From Osedax fenrisi (taxonomy: Eukaryota > Annelida > Polychaeta > Sabellida > Siboglinidae): a stretch of 64,000 bases of DNA. Positions within the stretch are counted from its first letter, which is position 1. Each line of letters starts with the position of its first letter. The stretch is from positions 6,067,223-6,131,222 of the forward strand of contig OZ025245.1 of NCBI GenBank assembly GCA_964019155.1, read 5' to 3'. Shown piece by piece: positions 55,914 to 64,000 of the stretch. The position numbers were made by a program, and so were the translations under genes. Below the pieces are notes generated by a model, which was not told the origin of the DNA, searched no databases, and saw only the letters and a program-made list of their open reading frames with translations.

Positions 55914-55924
55914 CCATAAAAGAT
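55914..55924 (+). repeat. Target-site duplication, right copy (CCATAAAAGAT)
   Basis: Exact partner of 55,430-55,440, at the 5' side of the minus-strand retrotransposon fragment. The element's own ATGGACTC is doubled next to it, so the precise junction could shift by a few bases. Confidence 0.8.
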
Positions 55925-56394
55925 ATTTATTGAAATTCCTAGTATTGTTAAATATCATAAAATTAAAACATATATATATATATTGCATTAATACATTTAT
56001 ATATATATATATAAATTGTATTTATTAAATATATATACTTATATTGGATATTTTTACTATTGTATTTTTAATATTTAAATACTGCATATTATTTTATTAT
56101 TATTATTATTATACTATGTTATTTCTATAATATTTAATTTGTTGTAATATAAGATGAAGTAATATAATTTAATTGCTATATATTTGTATATTTGATATAA
56201 TAAATACAGTATATAATATACCCAATATAAACCCTAGGTACTTCATAATAAATTAGTGTGACATATATTATATAAAAAGCATCTTTTAAATTTAGAGAAA
56301 CTCTTATTATTTATTCAATAAATTAATTAAGTAAATATATTTTAACAACATATATATTAGTGATATTTAGAATTTAATTGATATAAAGCTTAAA
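55925..56394. other. AT-rich DNA, probably including the 5' leader of the LINE
   Basis: Mostly A/T runs with a TATTATTATTATTATT stretch near 56,096. The start of the LINE cannot be placed from sequence alone; somewhere in the last ~200 bases before ORF1 is likely. No internal promoter motif was recognised. Confidence 0.4.
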
Positions 56395-57118
56395 ATGGCT
56401 CGTCAAAAAAAACAAACGATATCTGTAACAGATGAGCATAATGATGAAAAAATTGATCTCAAATGCTTAATTGAAAAATTAACTATAAATAATGACAGAT
56501 TAACTATAAATAATGAAAAATTGACTATAGTTATAGAAAATCAAGAAAAAATAATAAAAAAAACTAAATGAAGCAGCTGATAAATCTGATCTTAAAACAT
56601 TTGCTGAGATCACTAAAATTAACCTCAATAATACACTTCAAAAAAATCTATCAACGACTATAAATAAAACCCTAAATGAAAAAAAGTTAAATGAAATAAG
56701 AAATAAAACTATTATACTCTATAATGTTAAACAAACAATAGATTCTAATTACGAAACAAGAAATTTTGAAGAAAAAAAAAATATAACAGAAATTTTAGAC
56801 CTAGTCAACACAAATTATAATATAAAAAACTATTTTAGATTAGGAAAATATCAAGAAAATGATAATGTCATCAGGCCATTAAAAATTATTTTAAACTCTG
56901 AAATAGAAATTAATAATATAATACAAAATGCAAACAAATTAAAAAACTCCAAATTCAAAAATATAAGCATATCAAAAGAATACAATAAAGTTGAGTTGGA
57001 GACTATCAAAAAACTATCTATCGAGGCTAAAAATAAATCAACAATAAATAATAAATATGTAGTACGGCATAGAAATGATACTTTTAAAATAATTGAACTA
57101 AAAAAACGAGATGATTAA
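56395..57118 (+). pseudogene. LINE ORF1 (coiled-coil plus nucleic-acid-binding protein), one frameshift
   Basis: From ATG at 56,395 the first 58 codons are charged and repetitive (LTINNDRLTINNEKLTI), a likely coiled coil. At 56,556-56,563 an A-run shifts the frame by one extra base. The next frame runs to TAA at 57,116-57,118 with AADKSDLKTFAEITKINLNN, KTIILYNVKQ, YFRLGKYQEN, RPLKIILNSEIEI and NKLKNSKFKNISISKEY. The pattern of I-x-L-Y-N-V, F-R-L-G-K, R-P-L and an A/L-x-x-L-K-x-x-F-x-x-I-x-I helix is that of the ORF1 domain of CR1/Jockey-type LINEs, which binds element RNA. About 240 residues without the frameshift. A sequencing or assembly slip in the A-run is an alternative cause. Confidence 0.75.
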
Positions 57119-58247
57119 ATATAATATGATACCAAACCAATACAAAACAACACAACAATTTAATAGTATTACAAAAGAATTAATAATAAATAAAAATAAT
57201 CTGATAATTATACACATAAATATTAGAAGTCTTACTCAAAACCTGGATAAATTAAGAGAATTTATAGATACTTTAATAATCAAACCTCATATTATATGTT
57301 TATCTGAAACCTGGTTAAATAGTAATACTGACTTCAATAATAATATAACAAACTACACATATCAACCAAACTATAGACAGAAACAAAATAAATGTAGAGG
57401 TGGTGGTGTTTCAATATATGTTATAAAAGATATTCAATATGAACTTATAAAAGACCTTACTTTTAATATAAAAGATTATTTAGAAATACTTACAATAGAA
57501 ATTAAACTTTAAAAAAATAAAAAAATAATAATTTCATGCCTTTATAATAGCCCTTTCAATAAAACTGCAGATCTTATAAATATGTTATATAGTAAATTTC
57601 ATAAATATATTTCACACGATTTAATAATTATGGGTGATTTTAATATCATAACAAATGATCCCAAACCATCTCAATTAAACATTTTAATAAATCAATTAGG
57701 ACTAACGCCTCAAATTCTTCAAAACACTAGACCCCAATTCAATAAAAGTAACACTTCAACTATAGATCAAATTTACACTAATATAAACACAACACATATT
57801 TATAATAGTGGAATACTCTTAGAAGACTTGACAGACCACCTCCCAATATATACAATAATTAAAATAAAAACCAAAATACGAAATAACTCAAATGAAATTA
57901 AAACAAGGAAAATAACAATAAATAATACTAAAAGACTTATTAATGCACTGAAAAATATGAATTGGGATTCGGTCCTCGAAGACAATGATGCTGAAAACTC
58001 ATACAACAAATTGCATACCATATATACATCAATAATTAACCAATTTATCCCACTACTTACAAATAAAATATCTTCAAATATTCTTTCAAAAAATTGGATA
58101 ACAAATAAAATAAAAAGAGACATTAATAAAAAGTATAAACTATATAAACTTTACTTAGATAATAAAAATGAAATCAACTTATATAACTACAAACAATTAA
58201 GAAATCAATTAACCTTAAATATTAAAAAAGCAATCATATATAGATAG
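57111..58247 (+). pseudogene. LINE ORF2, APE-type endonuclease domain
   Basis: ATG at 57,111 lies inside the ORF1 stop region (ATGATTAA). Endonuclease landmarks are in order: NIRSL (about residue 37), CLSETWL with the catalytic Glu (about 63-69), RGGGVSIYV (about 96-104), MGDFN (about 174-178), STIDQIY (about 216-222) and LTDHLPI (about 240-246). A TAA at 57,510-57,512 interrupts the frame between the GGGVS and GDFN motifs, and the same frame then continues. The frame shifts near 58,237 into one that reads YIDSKIKNSI. This domain nicks target DNA to prime reverse transcription. All key residues are present, so decay is recent and limited to the stop and frameshifts. Confidence 0.88.
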
Positions 58248-58521
58248 TAAAATAAAAAATAGTATATCTACTAAAGAAAATTGGAATTTAATAAATAACC
58301 TCATAAATAAACAGCAAATTAAACAATCCCCAAATTATATAATAGATGAATTCGAAAATAAATTCAATAATGATAAACAAATAGCAAATGCATTTAACTC
58401 TTATTTTATAAATACAAGTCAATCCATAAATAATCAATTCACCTCTCCCATAAATAACATCAACCCAATAACATTACACCAATATCTAAATCAATATATC
58501 TTCATCCCACATCAACTCATG
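58237..58521 (+). pseudogene. LINE ORF2, linker between endonuclease and reverse transcriptase
   Basis: A second frame carries STKENWNLINNLINKQQ, IIDEFENKFNNDKQIANAFN and SYFINTSQSI, the helical linker usual before RT in CR1/Jockey elements, where A-x-x-F-N-x-Y-F is typical. It ends at a TAA at 58,519-58,521. The original frame resumes at about 58,503 with THEINSIIQNNKSKTSLD. Two compensating frameshifts therefore bracket this part. Confidence 0.7.
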
Positions 58522-59057
58522 AGATAAATTCTATTATACAAAATAATAAATCAAAGACTTCTCTAGATACTGATTATCTAAACATGAAATTGTTAAAAAT
58601 TTCAAAAGATTACATTGACCTTCTAAGCCATATTTGTAATCTATGTTTATCGTCAGGAACTTTCCCCTTAAAAATGAAACTATCCTCCATTAAACTAATT
58701 CATAAAAAAAATAATATCAATATTATATCTAACTATAGACCAATATCAATTTTAAGTCAACTATCGAAAATACTAGAAAAAATAATATATAATAGACTAA
58801 TGCAATTCATACAAAATAATAACATAATAAATACTACTCAATATGGTTTCCTTAAAAAACATAATACCACTCAAGCTACACTAGATATTTACAACCATAT
58901 AATGGAAAATAAAAAAGAAAATAAAGCAATAAATACATTATTTTTAGATTTAAGTAAAGCCTTTGATACTATTGATCATTCTATTATAATTAGCAAATTA
59001 GATAAATATGGAATTAGAGGGATTCCTCTTAAACTGATAAAAAAACTATTTACATAA
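58503..59057 (+). pseudogene. LINE ORF2, reverse transcriptase fingers and palm motif A
   Basis: Motifs in order: KLSSIKLIHKKNN, SNYRPISILSQLSKILEKII (RT motif 2), QYGFLKKHNTTQA, and LFLDLSKAFDTIDHSII with the first catalytic Asp of palm motif A at about 58,947, then KLDKYGIRGIP. The frame ends at a TAA after KKLFT, but sequence coding for NYLHNRTQLV is present one base over, so an extra base in the A-run near 59,040-59,045 caused the shift. Confidence 0.88.
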
Positions 59058-59715
59058 TAGAACTCAACTAGTTAAAGTTAACATTACAGAATCTGATATT
59101 ATAACTAATGATATCGGTGTACCCCAAGGCTCCATACTAGGCCCTTTACTATTCATAATTTATGTCAATGATCTACCATTATATTTAGAAGATAATAATG
59201 TAAAATTTACAGTATATGCAGATGATACTGCTATAACTTTTACAGCAGATAATAATATAGAACTAACAAATTTAATTAAAAAAACCTTAATAAAAATAGA
59301 AAAATGGTATAAATATAATAAGTTAAAACTCAATATTAGTAAAACAGAAATGATAAATTTCAACTCAAATAAATATCCAAACAATATTATTTCATTAAAT
59401 AATACATTAATAAATAACGTATATAATTATAAATATCTTGGTATAATTCTTGATAGCAAACTTGATTTTAAAAATCATATTATTAAATTAAATAACAAAC
59501 TCTCCCAAATTCAATTTTTAATCTCAAAATTGAGCAAATTCATTAAAACAAATTCATTGATAATTATATATAATAGTATTTTCCTACCATACTTAAACTA
59601 TGGAAATATACTTCGGGGAAATACATTCTCAAATAATACCCTAAATACAACAATTATTCAAAAAAAAACCTTAAGAATAATAAATAAAAGAAAATGTCGA
59701 GATCATACAAAATAA
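59044..59715 (+). pseudogene. LINE ORF2, reverse transcriptase palm and thumb
   Basis: Resumes as NYLHNRTQLVKVNI, then GVPQGSILGPLLFIIYVNDL (motif B, about 59,116), VYADDTAI with the catalytic YADD box (59,215-59,226), KLNISKTEM (motif D) and YLGIILDSKLDFKNHI (motif E / primer grip region). It ends at TAA 59,713-59,715, within a stretch whose frame continues afterwards. The active-site residues are intact. This domain copies LINE RNA at the nicked target. Confidence 0.9.
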
Positions 59716-60030
59716 TTATTCACATAAAATAAAATACTTAGATTAGATAAGCTAACATATTATAATACACTAATATATATGCATAAACAATATTATAATC
59801 AATTACCAACAAATTTAACTAAAATACACAAAAAAAATAATAATAAATATACTCTACGAACAAATAAAACGTATACTATACCAATTTCAAAATCAACAAG
59901 AACAATACATAGTTTACTGATAAAAGGTCCAAAACTTTGGAACTTACTTCCAACAAATATACAAAATATAAAAAATGAAAATTTGTTCAAGAAAAGAGTA
60001 AAAAATATGTTAATCAATGATGAATTATAG
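59716..60030 (+). pseudogene. LINE ORF2, C-terminal region
   Basis: In the same frame as the RT palm and thumb, after TAA codons at 59,713-59,715 and 59,725-59,727, the sequence reads KILRLDKLTYYNTLIYMHKQ, then YYNQLP, TYTIPISKSTRTIHSLL, GPKLWNLLPTNIQNIK and FKKRVKNMLIN before the stop at 60,028-60,030. The G-P-x-L-W-N-x-L-P-x-x-I box near the C terminus is widely seen in CR1/L2/Jockey-type LINEs. Both internal stops are TAA. An opposite-strand frame over the same bases is a shadow. Confidence 0.8.
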
Positions 60031-60045
60031 AATAGTTAAATAGAA

Positions 60046-60080
60046 TTAATCTATCTATAATTATATTATAGATAGATTAA
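60046..60080 (+). promoter_or_regulatory. Perfect 16-bp stem-loop in the LINE 3' UTR
   Basis: TTAATCTATCTATAAT (60,046-60,061) and ATTATAGATAGATTAA (60,065-60,080) are exact reverse complements with a 3-base loop, starting 16 bases after the ORF2 stop. The arm contains ATCTATC, the unit of the element's 3' tail. LINE reverse transcriptases often recognise a 3' stem-loop, but those are usually near the very 3' end, whereas this one is about 390 bp upstream; a role in RNA stability or transcription end is an alternative. Confidence 0.55.
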
Positions 60081-60465
60081 AAAATTAATGAATTTAAAAT
60101 TAATTTAATAAAATTAACATATTAAAAAAAACTAAAAAAAAAATAAAATAAAAAATCTATATCAAATATATATGTATGTATGAATTATTTTTGTTATTAT
60201 TATTTTGATTTTGATTTTTTTTAATGTCAAATTTTGTCTATCTACTGTATTTTATTTATTTATTTATTATCTTTTATGTAAATACGAAATATATAGCTAA
60301 CTATTATGATTAAACAATCACTGTTCCTGTCCCATGTATGAATAAATCACTGGCAACAACCCGAAAAGATCAAGGTCTTATTTTGAAGCCATTTGGAAAC
60401 GAAGAAAGAAACGAAAAAGAATAATAAATGAAAAAAAAAAAACGACATTAATGAATCCAATAAAA
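60081..60465 (+). other. LINE 3' UTR
   Basis: AT-rich, with poly(A) and poly(T)-like runs and a more complex patch at about 60,325-60,425 (TCACTGGCAACAACCCGAAA, AAGATCAAGGTC). An AATAAA hexamer lies at about 60,459, just before the tail. No coding frame. Confidence 0.5.
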
Positions 60466-60490
60466 TATATCTATCTATCTATCTATATAT
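60466..60490 (+). repeat. (ATCT)n tail, probable 3' end of the LINE
   Basis: About five ATCT units follow AATAAAATAT. Short tandem repeats, and not poly(A), terminate many CR1/L2-type elements. No clean target-site duplication was found beyond it. Confidence 0.55.
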
Positions 60491-60750
60491 TAGATATTTA
60501 ATTATAGTTATTTAATGCTAAATAAAGTTAATTTATATTTAAGTTAGTACAATAAATAAACAAATTTATAATTAAAATGTTATGATTATATAGGTAAGTA
60601 TTGATAACCTCACTCATTTTAAAAGTTGTACTTAAAAGTAGTTTGTAAAATAGTACATTTATAGTATACATATTAGAAATGTGTATTTAATAAATTTCAT
60701 ATAAAATCTCAATACTAATTTGAATAGATAATAAGTTAATTAGGACTATA
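60491..60750. other. AT-rich DNA; nothing recognised
   Basis: No open frame, repeat or transposon end was recognised between the LINE tail and the pyrimidine-rich tract. Confidence 0.6.
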
Positions 60751-61082
60751 TGATACCCTCTATATATCTCTTTCCACTCTGGCTACCTTCAATCTCATTC
60801 TCTCCTCCTTATTTAGTATATCTTATATCTATCTAGACCTCACTCTATAACTTTCTGCCTATATCTTCTCACTTTCTCTTTTTTATTTCTCTCTCAATAA
60901 CTATTTTATCAATATACCCTTTCACACTATCGCTATCTATCTATTTTTATCCTCATCTACCCTGTGATATCTAGTTTAAATATACACCTATCTCACCTCT
61001 CTCTATTTATGTTTCTCTATCTCTTTTATACTACATTTTTATCTATTTAACACTACCTATCACCTCTTTATATCTCTATTAA
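60751..61082 (+). repeat. Pyrimidine-rich degenerate microsatellite
   Basis: About 330 bp in which C and T dominate and G is nearly absent, with recurring CTCTCTATCT, TCTATCTATC, CACTCT and TTTATATCTC words. It looks like a decayed CT/ATCT microsatellite. It lies about 260 bp beyond the LINE's (ATCT)n tail and could have grown from a related seed. Confidence 0.7.
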
Positions 61083-62239
61083 AACATAATTATTATATAT
61101 GAGAATTAGTATAGCGATTACACATGGGTATATAACCATATAATATAACTGATATATGACCCATATACACACCGATATAATTCTACGATTATTTTATTAA
61201 GTTTCAAGCTAGTAAAATAAAATTGTATTTCATATTTTATAAATAAATTTTAAATTAATATTAAAATATAATATATTTGAACATTATATAATATTTCAGA
61301 ATATATATATTCTCCTATTCTACCCCATATTAAACATCCAGTATATTACAATATAATAAGATAATTGAAGGCCTACAATCTACACTGTACACTGTACAAT
61401 ACATAAATAACTTTTAAATTTAAAAGTCTAAAGTAATTTACATAAATAAAGCAAGAAGTAATATCTGTACTGTTTTTTATATTTATTATCCAGTAAATAT
61501 TTTATATTTTATTTTTATATTATGATAAATTTAAAATGATAATAAATCTAAAATAATAGTAATATATATTACTAATGTATCTTAAACTAGTTTTAATAGT
61601 TGTTTGATTAATTCATTAGAAAAATATTAAATTTACAATAACAGAATCATCAATTAATTTATTTACCAATACTTTATTAATTGAAGTTATAACATATATC
61701 TATTTTTACAAGTAGAAAAGTTTAAACAATTAATTATTTTTATTCTAAAGTAATTTTCATAAATAAATAAAGAACACTAATCTCAATATATTTTGTAATG
61801 ATCTGTAAAGAAAATATTAAACATTTATTTCTATATTTCAAACAATAAATAACTAACTATACTTTGCCATGATTAATAGAATAGAACCTGTAGAATAAAT
61901 AAAATTATTAACTTATCAATGAATAATTAATCATTTGTATAAAATTTAATAACACATTAATTAAATATTACTTAAAAGTGGATTACAAATTATATACTTA
62001 TTTGAATATATATGTGTATTGTAAGATTGTGCGTTATAATGAGACTAACGATCAACAAAAGTATCTACTCAATTGAACAACAATAATTTGATATGATTGT
62101 CAAGAAGATGTTTAGTCTATTGATTGCAAAGAATTCTTAAGACGATAGGAGGCTATTTTAGTCTATTCACATTATAAATTAAAAGGATTACAATTAAGTT
62201 TAATAGGAAATACAAATTGATATATAATACAAAAGAACT
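61083..62239. other. AT-rich DNA; no gene seen
   Basis: Very AT-rich with no recognisable coding frame or mobile element on either strand. Confidence 0.6.
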
Positions 62240-62910
62240 ATACGAAAGTGGGTCATGATCGGATGGTTTCTTATGGCTGCTTTCTGACTTGGTTGAATAG
62301 TGCGGACTATTGACAATTCAGCTCGTGGGTATCTAGCAGTCTGCTATATATTATAATATATACTGTATATTACAATAACTAATCAAATAGTACAATTTTT
62401 TAATGAAGATATTTATTCATGAAATTCATTATCTCAAGGGCAAATCAGATAGCTACTTCGGATATGAAGGTCGTCGGGTGTAATAAAGCCAAGGTCGTAT
62501 GTCGCATCAGTTTGTGATTATTGACATGAAATCACATTCACGTTACGTCTGATAGTATAGCACTGTTGCCGTTAACAAAGTTCTCATAGCCTCATTATAT
62601 AGAACATCTGATATAGTCCTTGCTAGCTTACTCTCTCTCTCTCGTCTGGCTTTACATCTGTAGTCGTAGGTTGTACTGGTACGTTCATCGAATACAGAAA
62701 TAGCCTGTAACCATGGAAACCACTAGGCCATTGTCCATAGTCAGATAGTTGTTTCAACACTGGCATCAGGTATATGATAGATCATTCTGGCATGCCATGC
62801 TATGATGCTGGGTCAGCAATGGTAAATACATCATACTGTGGATCATATAACTAGTTTCATCATCCCTGTACTGAGCTGGCAGTCCAATTCTTCTTCATTA
62901 TGACCTGTAT
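62240..62910. other. Unexplained island of higher G+C
   Basis: Composition rises sharply against the flanks (by eye about 40% G+C against roughly 20%). Contents include GGGTCATGATCGGATGG, GGTCGTCGGGTG, a short (CT)6-7 run at about 62,630-62,644, and CATGGAAACCACTAGGCC. Reading both strands gave only short frames (up to about 40 codons), for example a minus-strand frame with RIGLPAQYRDDETSYMIHSM. No domain is recognised. It may be an untranslated exon, a regulatory region or an old transposon piece. Confidence 0.4.
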
Positions 62911-64000
62911 ATATGTAAGTTATTATATATGGCTGATAATATACAACTATATAAAAATAATACTATAATCTACTATATTATTAGTCATAATAGCTCATGT
63001 TAAATATTAAAATGAAACATAATTTACAATCTATTGTATTCATGTATTATTTGATTATTGATTTTTTATGTTATAATTTCTATAAATTTAGATCTTATTT
63101 TCACATACAAATTATTATGATTATTTAACTATAATAAAATAATTTAATATGCAATTAATATTATTTATTAATTTACATTTTTAAAAATACAAATTTGATA
63201 GTTATATTTTATAAGTATGGTTATAATTAAAGATTAAATTTTATATTTTACAATAAAAGATCAAAATATCGGCAACATTTTTATAATCACTTTCTAATGT
63301 GCCTCAATGGAATTGAAGATTAATAATAAAAATTAATGAAGAACTAAAAAAAGTATTATTTAACAAAAGTATAGTTACTGTTTTATAAGTAATAATTATA
63401 AAGGTATAATAGTATAATAACATTTAATTATTATATAAGCATATCTGACTTGTTAAAATAGATTCAATATATTGAATTCTATAGAATAATAATAATATAA
63501 TTAACTTACTAAAATGTTATATCTATAACATCAACAATAGTACTACCAAATATTTTGCTAAGCTAAGATATAACACTCCCTATCTATTCAATGTAATTAA
63601 TATTCATACATCCCGGTTCTAGCAGTAGTATCGAAATCACTGAAATAGATTTAAGTTTGGCGCAGTTTCTATACAACAAGGTTTTCGATGCTCTATTAAA
63701 TTACATGCAATATAAATTAGTTTGTATTCACTATATAGATATGTTTAGCATTTAAAACCAAATTTGCTTGTTATATATTAGTAATGAACACTTAGTTTTC
63801 ATCATATATAAATGATAATTTCAAATTATTAATTTACATTTTTAAAGTATATAGTTTTAAGGGTGGCGCTGTTGTTTATTGTATACAAAATCTAATAACA
63901 CGATTTCTCGTGAGTGAATTACTATCAAGATACTATTTCATGCAATAATTAAATACAAACTCCTTTTTTAGCCATAGGTTTTCTAGGTCTGCCTAGATTG
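62911..64000. other. AT-rich DNA to the window edge; no gene seen
   Basis: Mostly AT-rich, with two short less AT-rich patches at about 63,605-63,700 (CCCGGTTCTAGCAGTAGTAT) and 63,860-63,925 (GGGTGGCGCTGTTG). Neither gives a convincing coding frame or repeat. Confidence 0.5.

Larger units (their letters stand above)
56395..60490 (+). mobile_element. Near full-length two-ORF LINE, CR1/Jockey type, inactivated
   Basis: Order and content are those of a non-LTR retrotransposon. ORF1 (nucleic-acid-binding) overlaps by 8 bp the start of ORF2, which holds an APE-type endonuclease, reverse transcriptase and a C-terminal region with GPKLWNLLP. A 3' UTR and an (ATCT)n tail follow. The plus strand is very A-rich throughout. 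ORF1 carries one frameshift; ORF2 carries three frameshifts and three TAA stops. The GPKLWNLLP box and the simple-repeat tail fit the CR1/L2/Jockey side of the LINE tree; the exact clade is uncertain. Neither the 5' end nor a target-site duplication could be fixed. Confidence 0.9.

Noticed and set aside
57800..58123. Minus-strand open frame of 107 codons opposite the LINE endonuclease
   Set aside because: It is a shadow of ORF2; its residues are the Phe/Leu/Ile-rich complement of A-rich coding DNA. The same applies to 59,160-59,384 and 59,799-60,017.
57510..59727. Altered genetic code with TAA read as Gln, since the three in-frame stops in LINE ORF2 are all TAA
   Set aside because: The element also has true frameshifts, ORF1 and ORF2 both end at TAA or TAG where their homologous proteins should end, and TAA is the expected stop in AT-rich decay.

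Overview
The window looks like nuclear DNA of an AT-rich invertebrate animal. It has no bacterial gene organisation: no operons, ribosome binding sites or long intact genes. It does carry remnants of several eukaryotic transposon classes: a Ty3/gypsy-type LTR element, two non-LTR (LINE-like) elements, and a Mutator-like transposase with a 53-bp GT-AG intron. The species cannot be named from the sequence. About two thirds of the window is satellite or minisatellite DNA. No complete, undamaged host gene was found. Layout. (1) 1-39,510: one continuous, single-orientation AT-rich satellite built from a 30-bp unit (11 + 19 bp). Rare shared variants show kilobase-scale duplications inside it, at offsets of about 3,590, 4,505, 4,591, 11,570 and 16,473 bp. 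(2) 39,511-43,380: an 8-bp-unit minisatellite, G/T-rich on the left and C/A-rich on the right. The two halves are imperfect reverse complements, so the block is a palindrome of about 3.3 kb. (3) 43,381-44,302: decayed repeat, (AT)16, and a possible LTR holding a minisatellite with 16 copies of CACGTA. (4) 44,823-46,770: arrays of a TTAGGGTAC motif on both sides of a broken gypsy-type gag-pol remnant on the minus strand. (5) 47,358-49,825: an almost pure (ACT)n tract of about 2.47 kb with one 48-bp hexamer interruption. A 101-bp tandem repeat follows at 49,895-50,375. (6) 50,700-53,800, minus strand: short protein-like fragments. These include three diverged copies of a coiled-coil-like module, an integrase-type zinc-finger remnant, an acidic small ORF and a CCHC knuckle. 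(7) 53,890-54,320, plus strand: decayed MULE transposase C-terminus. (8) 55,430-55,924: a short 5'-truncated non-LTR retrotransposon insertion on the minus strand with an 11-bp target-site duplication. (9) about 56,300-60,490, plus strand: a near full-length two-ORF LINE of the CR1/Jockey type, broken by frameshifts and TAA stops. It has a perfect 16-bp stem-loop just after ORF2 and an (ATCT)n tail. (10) 60,490-64,000: AT-rich DNA with a pyrimidine-rich tract and one unexplained island of higher G+C at 62,240-62,910. The segments share no pathway. The picture is a heterochromatic border, possibly pericentromeric or subtelomeric (inference), where satellite expansion, fold-back duplication and transposon decay have built the sequence. 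The most unusual structures are the satellite with its nested duplications, the adjoining strand-asymmetric palindrome, and the tandem coiled-coil fragments, one copy of which keeps a G+C-rich, open reading frame.
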